Assembly: GCF_001509795.1 (NCBI RefSeq) | Contig: NZ_LLZN01000039.1 | Coordinates: 1 to 64,000 of the forward strand | Source: Streptomyces sp. NRRL WC-3605 | GTDB taxonomy: Bacteria; Actinomycetota; Actinomycetes; Streptomycetales; Streptomycetaceae | Direction: 5' to 3' | DNA: 64,000 bases | Part shown: piece after piece, positions 25,672 through 33,426 of the stretch | Layout: every line of letters begins with the position of its first letter | How positions within the stretch are numbered: position 1 is the stretch's first letter | Program-made: the position numbers and the translations under genes | Notes under the pieces: generated by a model | Databases searched by the model: none | Told to the model about the DNA's origin: nothing | What the model saw: the letters and a program-made list of their open reading frames with translations, nothing else

Positions 25672-26475
25672 ATGACCGGGCCGCACCCCGCCGAGATCGA
25701 CACGAGCACGCCGCATCCCGCGCGGATGTACGACTGGTATCTCGGTGGGAAGGACAACTACCCCGTGGACGAGTCCATGGGCCGGCAGATGCTGGCCCTG
25801 GACCCGCGGGTGCCGGTCATGGCACGGGTCAACCGCGCCTTCATGCACCGGTCCGTGACCTGGCTCGCGCAGCACGGGGTGCGCCAGTTCCTGGACGTCG
25901 GCACGGGCATCCCGACCGAGCCGAACCTCCACCAGATCGCCCAGCGGATCGTGCCCGACGCACGCGTCGTCTACTGCGACAACGACCCCATCGTGCTGGC
26001 GCACGCGGAGGCCCTGCTGCGCGGAACCGACGAGGGCGTCACGCAGTACCTCCAGGCTGACGTGCGCGACCCGGACGCCATCGTGGAAGGTGCCCGCGAG
26101 GTCCTGGACCTCGACCGGCCGGTGGCCCTCTCGCTCATCGCGCTGCTGCACTTCGTCCCCGACGAGGACGGCGCGCACGAGCTGGTCTCCCGCCTGCTGT
26201 CCGAACTCCCCTCGGGCAGCTACCTGGTGATGACCCACGCGACCGCCGACTTCACCCCCGAGGAGTCGGAGGTCGCCGCCGGAAAGCTCCGCGCGGCGGG
26301 CGTCACCCTGGCCCTGCGCTCCCGAGAGGAGTTCACCCGGTTCTTCGACGGACTGGAACTCGTCGAGCCGGGCGTACGGGTGCCGCACCAGTGGCACCCG
26401 GAGCTGGGCGACCCCGTCCCCGGACAGGACGACGGGGTCATCCCCGGGTACGGGGCGGTGGGGCGCAAGCCGTAG
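25672..26475 (+). CDS. SAM-dependent methyltransferase (DUF574 / Methyltransf_19)
   Basis: 267 residues. The N terminus HPARMYDWYLGGKDNYPVD is diagnostic of this actinobacterial family; the SAM motif is RQFLDVGTGIPTEPNLHQIAQ, then VVYCDNDPIVLAHAEALL, and the C-terminal strand has VEPGVRVPHQWHPE. Substrates are unknown; many copies lie next to WhiJ-like regulators. An AT-rich patch TAAATT (25620-25625) lies upstream, but no correctly spaced -35 is evident. Confidence 0.9.
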   Translation: MTGPHPAEIDTSTPHPARMYDWYLGGKDNYPVDESMGRQMLALDPRVPVMARVNRAFMHRSVTWLAQHGVRQFLDVGTGIPTEPNLHQIAQRIVPDARVVYCDNDPIVLAHAEALLRGTDEGVTQYLQADVRDPDAIVEGAREVLDLDRPVALSLIALLHFVPDEDGAHELVSRLLSELPSGSYLVMTHATADFTPEESEVAAGKLRAAGVTLALRSREEFTRFFDGLELVEPGVRVPHQWHPELGDPVPGQDDGVIPGYGAVGRKP

Positions 26476-26592
26476 ACACGTCGGAGCCGGCCTGTCGGCG
26501 CCAGAAGCACGGCATGATCCGCCGGGGGGCCAGCCGGGGGGGTGGCGGTCCGTTTCTCGGACCGTTCGAAGAGCCCGCTCGATACGAGGTGT

Positions 26593-26727
26593 GTCGGCCG
26601 TCTTCCGGCGGGTCACCCGTCGTCTGTCGATCGGCGGGTCGGTCGGCCCTCCGTCCTCGGGCGGGTCAGTCAGCCGGGGTCCGTCCATCGGCGGGTCGGT
26701 CGGCCCTCCGTCCTCCGGCGGGTAGGT
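26593..26727. repeat. Imperfect 57-bp tandem repeat between convergent genes
   Basis: A block starting ATCGGCGGGTCGGTCGG occurs at 26630-26666 and again at 26687-26723, a period of 57 bases, with one or two differences. A weaker third copy starts near 26593 (GTCGGCC...TTCCGGCGGGTCA). It fills the gap between the stops of the methyltransferase (26475) and the MocR gene (26749); I find no gene or hairpin terminator in it. Confidence 0.75.
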
Positions 26728-26748
26728 CTGCCCCCGTCCTCGGGCTGG

Positions 26749-28227
26749 TCAGGCGTCCGGTGCCGGGGGGAGCACCTGGCACAGGGCCTCCAGGGCCGCC
26801 TCGTAGGCGTGCTCCGGGGGCGTGGCGTAGCCGACGACGAGGCCGTCCCGAGCCGGCATGGCCGTCTGCGTCGCCGCCGTGGCCGTCTGCGTCGCCGCCG
26901 GGTGCCGGAAGGCGGCGAGGCCGTCCAGCGCGACGCCCTGCCAGGTCGCCGCCTTCACCGTGGACCGCTCGGTGCCGGGCGGCAACCTCAGCACCGCGTG
27001 CAGTCCGGCGGCGACGCCCGTGACCTCGACGTGCGGCGCGTGCGCGGCGAGCGCGGCCACGAGGCGGTCGCGCCGGCTCCGGTACCGCTGCCGCATCCGC
27101 CGTACATGCCGGTCGTAGGCCCCCGAGGCGATCAGGTCGGCGAGGCTCAGCTGGTCCAGGACGCTCGCCGACGCCTCCCGCTCGCCCTTGGCCGCGAGCA
27201 CGCCCCCGACGAGCCGCTCCGGCAGCACCATCCAGCCCAGCCGCACCGCCGGGGACAGGCTCTTGCTGACCGAGCCGACGAAGACCACATGCTCGGGGTC
27301 GAGGCCCTGCACGGCCCCGACGGGCTTGCGGTCGTAGCGGAACTCCCCGTCGTAGTCGTCCTCGATCACCACCGCTCCCCGCGCGCGGGCCCAGTCGGTC
27401 ACGGCGGCCCGGCGCTCCGCGTGCAGCGGCCCGCCGGTCGGGAACTGGTGCGCCGGCGTCAGCAGCACGGCCCGCTCGCGTGCCAGCAGATCGACGCGGG
27501 CGCCGTCCTCGTCGAGAGGGAGCGGCACGGTCCGCACGCCCACGGCGGCGAGCAGCTCCCGATGGAACTCCAGCCCGTACCCCTCCACGGCCAGCGGCCC
27601 GCGCAGGACCCCGCCGGGCGCGCCGCGGTCCTGCCCGAACAGCAGCCGCAGCGCGTGGGCGAACCCGGAGCAGATCACGATGCGGTCCGGCCGGGTGCGC
27701 ACACCCCGCGCACGCGCCAGATACTCGGTCAGCGCTTCCCGCAGCTCGATCCGCCCGGCCGGGTCGCCGGGCCCGAAGACCTCGTTCGGCGCCCGGTTCA
27801 GGGCCCGCCGACAGGAGGCCAGCCAGGCCGCGCGGGGGAACGCCGACGCGTCCGGGGTGCCCTGCCGCAGGTCGTGCCGGGGGCCACGGGCCGGGGCCGG
27901 CGCCCCGCGGGACGGGCGCTCCGTCCGCCGGGCGGGGCGGGCCCGCTCGGCCACCCGGGTCCCCGAGCCCTGCCGGGCGGTGAGCCAGCCCTCGGCCACC
28001 AGTTCCGCGTACGCGTCCGCCACGGTGTTCCGGGCGACCCCGAGGTCGGCGGCGAGCGAACGGTACGGCGGCAGCCGGGTGCCCGGCGCCAGCCGCCCGG
28101 CGCGCACGGCCTCGCGCAGCGCCCGCGCGAGCGCGGCCCGGCGGCCTCCCGCACCGTCGTGCGCCGCCAGATCCAGATGCAGGTCGGCCCCGATCCGCTC
28201 GGCCGAATTGACCCATGATTCCGCCAT
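26749..28227 (-). CDS. MocR/PdxR-type GntR regulator with aminotransferase domain
   Basis: 492 residues from ATG 28227. An N-terminal GntR winged helix (about 28-95, LPPYRSLAADLGVARNTVADAYAEL) is joined to a fold-type-I PLP domain; the Schiff-base Lys lies in FVGSVSKSLSPAVRLGW and the PLP-Asp in VIEDDYDGEFRYD. Such proteins sense PLP or amino acids and often control vitamin B6 or amine metabolism. TAGGGT on the minus strand (28236-28241) lies 8 bases before the ATG, so the mRNA is probably leaderless. The 47 bases separating it from the divergent CMD gene suggest that it regulates that gene. A 21-bp in-frame tandem duplication lies near its C terminus. Confidence 0.92.
   Translation of the reverse strand: MAESWVNSAERIGADLHLDLAAHDGAGGRRAALARALREAVRAGRLAPGTRLPPYRSLAADLGVARNTVADAYAELVAEGWLTARQGSGTRVAERARPARRTERPSRGAPAPARGPRHDLRQGTPDASAFPRAAWLASCRRALNRAPNEVFGPGDPAGRIELREALTEYLARARGVRTRPDRIVICSGFAHALRLLFGQDRGAPGGVLRGPLAVEGYGLEFHRELLAAVGVRTVPLPLDEDGARVDLLARERAVLLTPAHQFPTGGPLHAERRAAVTDWARARGAVVIEDDYDGEFRYDRKPVGAVQGLDPEHVVFVGSVSKSLSPAVRLGWMVLPERLVGGVLAAKGEREASASVLDQLSLADLIASGAYDRHVRRMRQRYRSRRDRLVAALAAHAPHVEVTGVAAGLHAVLRLPPGTERSTVKAATWQGVALDGLAAFRHPAATQTATAATQTAMPARDGLVVGYATPPEHAYEAALEALCQVLPPAPDA
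26859..26900. repeat. 21-bp in-frame tandem duplication in the MocR gene
   Basis: Two identical 21-base units (26859-26879 and 26880-26900) encode the repeated heptapeptide in AATQTATAATQTAMP. It lies in a surface-like loop after AAFRHP and keeps frame. Confidence 0.9.
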
Positions 28228-28274
28228 GGAATTGCACCCTACAGCCGGTCGCCGGGCGCCGTAGGTTGGAGCAC

Positions 28275-28841
28275 ATGACGACGAACACCAGCACGGACAA
28301 CGGAACTTGGGGCGGCACCGGCCTGGAGGCCGGGACCGTCCCGGACATCGACGCGGCGGTGGCGGCGGCCGAGGCCACGCGGACCCGCCTGGACTTCGCG
28401 AAGGCCGCTCCCAAGGTCTTCCGCGCGATCGTCGGCCTCGACGCCGCCGCCCGGAACGGCCTCGACCCCGCCCTCGTCGAGCTCGTCCAGATCCGCGCCT
28501 CGCACCTCAACCACTGCGCCTACTGCCTGCACATGCACACGAACGACGCCCGCAAGGCCGGGGAGAGCGAGGACCGGCTGCACATGGTCCCCGTCTGGCG
28601 CGAGGCCCGGCACTTCTTCAGCGAGCGGGAACAGGCAGCCCTGGCCCTCACCGAGGCCGTGACCCTGGTGTCCGGCGGCGGTGTACCGGACGACGTCTAC
28701 GCCGACGCCGCGGCCCACTTCGACGAGGGCGAACTGGCCCAGCTCCTGGCCCTGATCATGACCATCAACACCTGGAACAGGGTGGCCCTCGCGACGGGCA
28801 AGGTCGCGGGCACGGACGAGCGGCGCCCGGCCGGCCGCTAG
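28275..28841 (+). CDS. AhpD-like carboxymuconolactone decarboxylase family protein
   Basis: 188 residues from ATG 28275. The redox motif is HLNHCAYCLHMHTNDARKAG (CxxC plus His), the signature of AhpD-type peroxidase partners; VELVQIRAS precedes it. TAGGTT (28262-28267) ends 7 bases before the ATG, indicating leaderless transcription. Divergent to, and probably controlled by, the MocR protein. A role in peroxide or aldehyde stress is inferred from the family. Confidence 0.9.
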   Translation: MTTNTSTDNGTWGGTGLEAGTVPDIDAAVAAAEATRTRLDFAKAAPKVFRAIVGLDAAARNGLDPALVELVQIRASHLNHCAYCLHMHTNDARKAGESEDRLHMVPVWREARHFFSEREQAALALTEAVTLVSGGGVPDDVYADAAAHFDEGELAQLLALIMTINTWNRVALATGKVAGTDERRPAGR

Positions 28842-28854
28842 ACGGGCCCCGCAC

Positions 28855-30342
28855 CTACACCGTCATCGGCCGGTCGTACGGCGATATCGGCGCCGGCAGG
28901 CGCGAACTGCCCGTCAGATACTCGTCGACGGCCGCCGCCACCGCCCGCCCCTCGGCGATCGCCCACACGATGAGCGACTGCCCCCGGGCGGCGTCCCCGG
29001 CGGCGAACACACCGGGCACGTTCGTCGCGAACCCGGCGTCCCGGGTGATGGTGCCGCGCGGCTCCATCTCCAGCCCGAGCTGGTCGACCAGCCCGTCCGC
29101 ACGGTCCGGGCCGGAGAAGCCGAGGGCGAGCAGCACCAGGTCGGCGGGCAGGGTCCGCTCGGTGCCGGGCACCGGCTGGCGCAGGGCGTCCACCTCGACC
29201 AGGTGCAGCCGGCTCACATGCCCCGCGTTGTCGCCGGAGAAGCGGAGCGTGGACGCGGCGAACAGCCGGGCGTCGGCGTCCGCCGCCGGAGCCGACCTCA
29301 GGTCCCGCGCCTCCTCGTGGGCCGCCGACAGCCGGTAGATCTTCGGATACGTCGGCCAGGGCTCGGCGTCGTCGTCCCGGTCGGCGCCCGGCTGGGCGTA
29401 GATGTCCAGCTGCGTCACGGACGCGGCGCCCTCCCGGACGGCGGTGCCGAGACAATCGGCCCCGGTGTCGCCGCCGCCGACGATGACGACGTGCTTCCCG
29501 GCGGCGGACATCGGGGACGACTCCAGGTCCCCCTCACACACCCGGTTCGCCAGCGGCAGATACGCCATGGCCTGCTCGACGCCGCGCAACTCACGCCCAG
29601 CAACCGGAAGTTCGCGCCAGGCCGTGGCCCCCGTGGCGAGCACCACGGCGTCGTAGCGGGACCTCAGCTCGGCGGCCCCGATGTCCCGCCCGACCGCCGT
29701 GGACGTCCGGAACCGGGTCCCCTCCGCACGCATCTGCTCGATCCGCCGCTCCAGATGGTGCTTCTCCATCTTGAACTCGGGGATGCCGTACCGCATCAGC
29801 CCGCCGATCCGGTCGTCCTTCTCGTACACGGCGACCGTGTGCCCCGCGCGGGTCAGCTGCTGCGCCGCGGCGAGGCCGGTGGGCCCCGACCCGATCACCG
29901 CGACCGTCCGCCCCGACAGCCGGTCCGGTGGGCGCGGCGGCGTGAGGCCGTCCTGCCAGGCCCTGTCGGCGATCGCGCACTCGACGTTCTTGATGGTGAC
30001 GGCGGGCTGATTGATCGCCAGCACGCACCCCGCCTCACAGGGCGCCGGGCACAGCCGCCCGGTGAACTCGGGGAAGTTGTTCGTCGCGTGCAACCGGTTC
30101 GCCGCGTCCCGCCAGTCCTCACGCGAGACCAGGTCGTTCCACTCGGGGATCAGATTGCCCAGCGGGCAGGCGTCGTGGCAGAAGGGGATGCCGCAGTCCA
30201 TGCAGCGGTCTGCCTGCTTGCTGATGATCGGCAGCAGCGCCCCCGGGACGTACACCTCGTCCCAGTCCCGCACCCGTTCCCCGACCGGCCGGCGGGGCCA
30301 GTCCTGACGGGGGGTGTTCAGGAAACCCTTGGGATCGGCCAT
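28855..30342 (-). CDS. gltD: Glutamate synthase small-subunit-like oxidoreductase (solitary GltD)
   Basis: 495 residues from ATG 30342 (GAGGAAG upstream; an in-frame start at 30438 would add a low-complexity lead). The N-terminal iron-sulfur module has CMDCGIPFCHDACP (Cys 47, 50, 55, 59) and CPAPCEAGC. Two Rossmann folds follow: FAD site VAVIGSGPTGLAAAQQL and NADPH site VVIVGGGDTGADCLG, ending GVFAAGDAARGQSLIVWAI. In glutamate synthase it passes electrons from NADPH to GltB. No gltB is in this window, so it may serve a distant gltB or be a paralogue feeding another acceptor. Confidence 0.88.
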   Translation of the reverse strand: MADPKGFLNTPRQDWPRRPVGERVRDWDEVYVPGALLPIISKQADRCMDCGIPFCHDACPLGNLIPEWNDLVSREDWRDAANRLHATNNFPEFTGRLCPAPCEAGCVLAINQPAVTIKNVECAIADRAWQDGLTPPRPPDRLSGRTVAVIGSGPTGLAAAQQLTRAGHTVAVYEKDDRIGGLMRYGIPEFKMEKHHLERRIEQMRAEGTRFRTSTAVGRDIGAAELRSRYDAVVLATGATAWRELPVAGRELRGVEQAMAYLPLANRVCEGDLESSPMSAAGKHVVIVGGGDTGADCLGTAVREGAASVTQLDIYAQPGADRDDDAEPWPTYPKIYRLSAAHEEARDLRSAPAADADARLFAASTLRFSGDNAGHVSRLHLVEVDALRQPVPGTERTLPADLVLLALGFSGPDRADGLVDQLGLEMEPRGTITRDAGFATNVPGVFAAGDAARGQSLIVWAIAEGRAVAAAVDEYLTGSSRLPAPISPYDRPMTV

Positions 30343-30577
30343 GGCCGTCTTCCTCGCGCGCGTATGTCGCGTCCGCGGATCACGTCCGCGTGTCGCGTCC
30401 GTGTGCCGTGCGTCGTCGGGCGGCACCCTTGCCGCCACGATACGTCCCGCCCGGCACGTGCGCAGGGTGGCGGACAGCGCTTTCCCGAGGCCTTTTCGGT
30501 CGCCCGGTCGCCCGGTCGCCCCGCGGCCCGGCCGCCCGTCCCCGGCGGTGAGCCCGCCCGCCCGCTGGGGCGGTGGA

Positions 30578-31057
30578 TCAGCTCAGCGCCAGCGCGTACG
30601 ACACCATCGCGGCCGCCGAGGCCACCGTGCGCACATGGTTCCACCCCGACCACTCACGTACGTACGCCGGCCAGTACGCGCCGGCCTCCCGCGTGCCCGG
30701 CTCCAGCTTCGCCAGCGCCTCGTTCCGGGGCACGTTCGCCACCATCGTCACCCCGAACGAACCGAACAGATACAGCCCGCTGCCCAGCAGCAACTCCACG
30801 GTCACCCCGTCCGGCCAGAGCACGAAGGTCACCACGGCTATCACCGCGCACAGCACCGCCGACCCCAGGAACAGCAGCATGAACGCCGGCAGCAGCGCGG
30901 CCCTGTTCACCGCCCTCATCGCGGCCACGCCCTGCGCCGGGGGCAGGGCGGCGAGCGCGGGCATCACGAAGGTCGAGAAGGCGCAGAAGACGCCCGCCAC
31001 CAGGCCGGTCCCGACCACACCGATCACGACGAGTACGAAATACGGCCCATCCATCAT
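30578..31057 (-). CDS. DUF1772 family (anthrone-oxygenase-like) membrane protein
   Basis: 159 residues from ATG 31057; ATG 31054 is equally possible and a GTG at 31105 less so. Four hydrophobic helices with VFCAFSTFVMPALAALPP, MRAVNRAALLPAFMLLFLG, NVPRNEAL and WNHVRTVASAAAMVSYA, the conserved Asn/His/Arg pattern of DUF1772. Some fungal relatives act as anthrone oxygenases. The bacterial role is unknown. Between it and gltD (30343-30577) are only low-complexity CGCCCGGT/GTCGCGTCCG repeats. Confidence 0.82.
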   Translation of the reverse strand: MMDGPYFVLVVIGVVGTGLVAGVFCAFSTFVMPALAALPPAQGVAAMRAVNRAALLPAFMLLFLGSAVLCAVIAVVTFVLWPDGVTVELLLGSGLYLFGSFGVTMVANVPRNEALAKLEPGTREAGAYWPAYVREWSGWNHVRTVASAAAMVSYALALS

Positions 31058-31227
31058 GTCCAACGTCAACTCCCCGTGTCCCACCGGGATCGTGCCCGGC
31101 CCCACCGGTCACCACCAGGTCACCACCAGGAAAGGCCTTGTGCGCATACGGTGCCCATGGCCGAGCGACCTGATCACATACGTGAGCGTCCAAGGGGGCG
31201 AGGGTCGCCGGTCCCGTGCCCGGGGCG

Positions 31228-31992
31228 TCAGAGGCGGACGGCGCCGTCCGGGTACGCCATGCCGGATGCGCCCGGTGGGTCCGGCATGGCGGCGCCCGGA
31301 GCACCCGTTCCCTCCCTCCGCCACCCCCGCAACACCGTCTCCACCGTCGCCGCGATCCTCCGCCGCGCCTGGTGCCGGGGCAGTCCGCTCATCAGCAGGT
31401 CGTCGTACGGGGTGTCCAGGTGCCGTACGGCCGCCGCGACCGCCGAGGTCACGGCGCTCTCGGACAGGGCACGCCCCGCCGCGCTGCGGCCCACCCGCCC
31501 GCTGCCCCGCACCGAGGCGTGCCCGGCGATGTCCCGGGCCCGGTCCGGCGGACACCCCGGGAACAGCCGTCGTATCTCCGCCGCGAAGGCCTCCGCGAAC
31601 CGCGCGTCCTCCCGTTCGCGCCGCCGTGCGTCCCGTGCCCGGCGGCGCCGCCGGGCCTCCGTGTCCGCGAGGCAGCGCCGCTCCGCCCGGGCGAGCCCCG
31701 CCTCCTCGACCAGGACGCCCTGCCGCTCGTACCGCCCCCTGCGCCGGTTGAACCGGACCACCACCGCCGACAGCGCGCTCTCCTCCCGCGACCGGCGCGT
31801 CAGCGCGGTGTCACCGCGCGGCAGGAACACCAGATGCCCGAGGTCGGCACACTCGAGGCACCGCGGCGCCCCGTCCTCCAGCACGAGCATCCGCAACGGC
31901 CCCGCACGGCACGCCGCGCAGTGCCGCCTCCGGAGCGGCTGCACGACGACAGGCCCGGTGCGGGACGAGGGGGTGGCCGGGGGAGCTGCCAT
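31228..31992 (-). CDS. DUF2293 domain protein with N-terminal zinc-ribbon-like cysteines
   Basis: 254 residues from ATG 31992. An N-terminal segment has paired cysteines (HCAACRAG, then RCLECADLGHLVFLPRGD), a possible zinc ribbon. A charged helical stretch (RRRRRARDARRREREDARF) leads to the DUF2293 region, FAAEIRRLFPGCPPDRARDIAGHAS and VRHLDTPYDDLLMSGLPRHQARRRI. The function is unknown; the basic, zinc-like character suggests nucleic-acid contact, which is inference. Confidence 0.83.
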   Translation of the reverse strand: MAAPPATPSSRTGPVVVQPLRRRHCAACRAGPLRMLVLEDGAPRCLECADLGHLVFLPRGDTALTRRSREESALSAVVVRFNRRRGRYERQGVLVEEAGLARAERRCLADTEARRRRRARDARRREREDARFAEAFAAEIRRLFPGCPPDRARDIAGHASVRGSGRVGRSAAGRALSESAVTSAVAAAVRHLDTPYDDLLMSGLPRHQARRRIAATVETVLRGWRREGTGAPGAAMPDPPGASGMAYPDGAVRL

Positions 31993-32094
31993 GCCCGGTT
32001 CATCCCCGCGCCGCACGGCCGGGGAACGTCCCGGCCGACCGCGTCCCCCACGGCGTCGGGGGCGCCGGGCCCTGTGGTCACCCGCTGCCGCATC

Positions 32095-32736
32095 ATGGGC
32101 TCTGTGCGACTCGAAGCGATCACCTGGGAGCGGCTCGCCGACCGGCTGGCCGAACGGCTTCTCGACCTGAAGCCGGCCGACGGCGGCGCCCGGCCGAGGG
32201 TGGCCCTCGACGGCTCCCCGGCGGCCCGCCCAGGAGAGCTGGCCGAGCGGGTCGCCCAGGCACTGCAGGTCCGCGGCCGTCCCGCCCTCACCGTCGGCGT
32301 GGAGGGCTTCCTGCGGCCCGCCTCGGTCCGCCTGGAGTACGGGCACCAGGACGTGGACGCCTACTACGACGGCTGGTTCGACACCGGCGCCCTGTGGCGC
32401 GAGGTCTTCGGCCCCCTCGAACCCGGCGGCGACGGCCGCGTGCTGCCCGACCTGTGGGACCCGGTCACCGACCGGGCGACCCGCAGCGCCTACACCCTGC
32501 TCCCGCCCGGCGGCGTGCTGCTGCTCCACGGCCCCCTCCTCCTGCGGCACTGGTTCCCCTTCGACCTGACCGTCCACGTCCTCCTCTCCTCCGGCGCCCT
32601 GCGCCGCCGCACCCCCGAGTCCGGCCGGTGGACCCTGCCGGCCTTCGAGCGCTACGACCGCGAGACCGACCCGGCCGGCACGGCCGACGTCCTGGTCCGC
32701 GCCGACGATCCCCGCCACCCCGCCTGGAACGGCTGA
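32095..32736 (+). CDS. Uridine-kinase-like protein with degenerate P-loop
   Basis: 213 residues from ATG 32095 (GTG 32104 is an alternative). It follows the uridine/nucleoside kinase plan: a first strand and loop RVALDGSPAARPGELAERVA, then VEGFLRPASVRLEYG with DVDAYYDGWFD, and a lid-like GALRRRTPESGRW. But the phosphate loop reads DGSPAARPG, with no Gly-Lys-Ser/Thr. Either it uses an unusual site or it no longer phosphorylates. Databases commonly label relatives 'uridine kinase'; I would treat that label as unproven. Confidence 0.82.
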   Translation: MGSVRLEAITWERLADRLAERLLDLKPADGGARPRVALDGSPAARPGELAERVAQALQVRGRPALTVGVEGFLRPASVRLEYGHQDVDAYYDGWFDTGALWREVFGPLEPGGDGRVLPDLWDPVTDRATRSAYTLLPPGGVLLLHGPLLLRHWFPFDLTVHVLLSSGALRRRTPESGRWTLPAFERYDRETDPAGTADVLVRADDPRHPAWNG

Positions 32737-32898
32737 CCGCGTGTACCCGCCCGCCGCGGCCCCGGAAGCGGCGCCGGGCGCTCCGGGCGCTCCAGGCGCT
32801 CCGGGTGCGTGGGTCCGCGGGGCCGGAGAGAATTGATGCCGCCGGGACTAGCGGTGCGTCCCGCGCCGCGCCGGCCGTCCGGCAACGGGAGGTAATCC

Positions 32899-33336
32899 AT
32901 GACCACTGCCGGAGACATCATGCACCGCGGCGCCCAGTGGATCCCGGCTCACGAGACCCTGGACCGGGCCGCCCAGATGATGCGCGACCTGGGCGTCGGA
33001 GCCCTGCCCATCAGCGACCAGAACGAACGGCTCTGCGGCATCCTCACCGACCGCGACATCGTCGTCGGCTGTGTGGCCATGGGCCACGACCCGAGCAAGG
33101 TCACCGCCGGTGACATGGCCCAGGGAACCCCGCGCTGGATCCCGTCGGACGCCGACATCAGCGACGTCCTCCGCGAGATGACGGACCACCAGATCCGCCG
33201 GCTCCCGGTCATCGAGGACAAGCGCCTCGTCGGCATGATCAGCGAGGCCGACCTGGCCCGGAACCTGCCCGAGGGCGACATCGGTCACTGGGCCGAGAGC
33301 GTCTACGCCCGCAGCGGGGAGACGATGACGCACTGA
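32899..33336 (+). CDS. Tandem CBS-domain protein (Hrp1-like)
   Basis: 145 residues; GGGAGGTAA precedes ATG 32899. Two CBS motifs fill the chain: residues about 5-60 (AGDIMHRGAQWIPAHETLDRA ... GILTDRDIVV) and about 70-125 (AGDMAQGTPRWIPSDADI ... LVGMISEADLA). It is a free-standing adenosine-ligand sensor like mycobacterial hypoxic response protein 1. Ligand and target are unknown. Confidence 0.92.
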   Translation: MTTAGDIMHRGAQWIPAHETLDRAAQMMRDLGVGALPISDQNERLCGILTDRDIVVGCVAMGHDPSKVTAGDMAQGTPRWIPSDADISDVLREMTDHQIRRLPVIEDKRLVGMISEADLARNLPEGDIGHWAESVYARSGETMTH

Positions 33337-33349
33337 GGCACTGACGCAC

Positions 33350-33374
33350 TGACCCCCGCGGACCCACGGGGTCA
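33350..33374. terminator. Hairpin between convergent CBS and CorA genes
   Basis: TGACCCC (33350-33356) pairs with GGGGTCA (33368-33374) around an 11-base loop, 14 bases after the CBS stop. It is symmetrical, so it may act on both strands. Just upstream is a triple GCACTGA(C/G) repeat. Confidence 0.5.
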
Positions 33375-33426
33375 CCTCCTGGACGCCTCCGCCGGCCGGC
33401 TGTGCCGGACGGGGGCGTGCCGCCGC

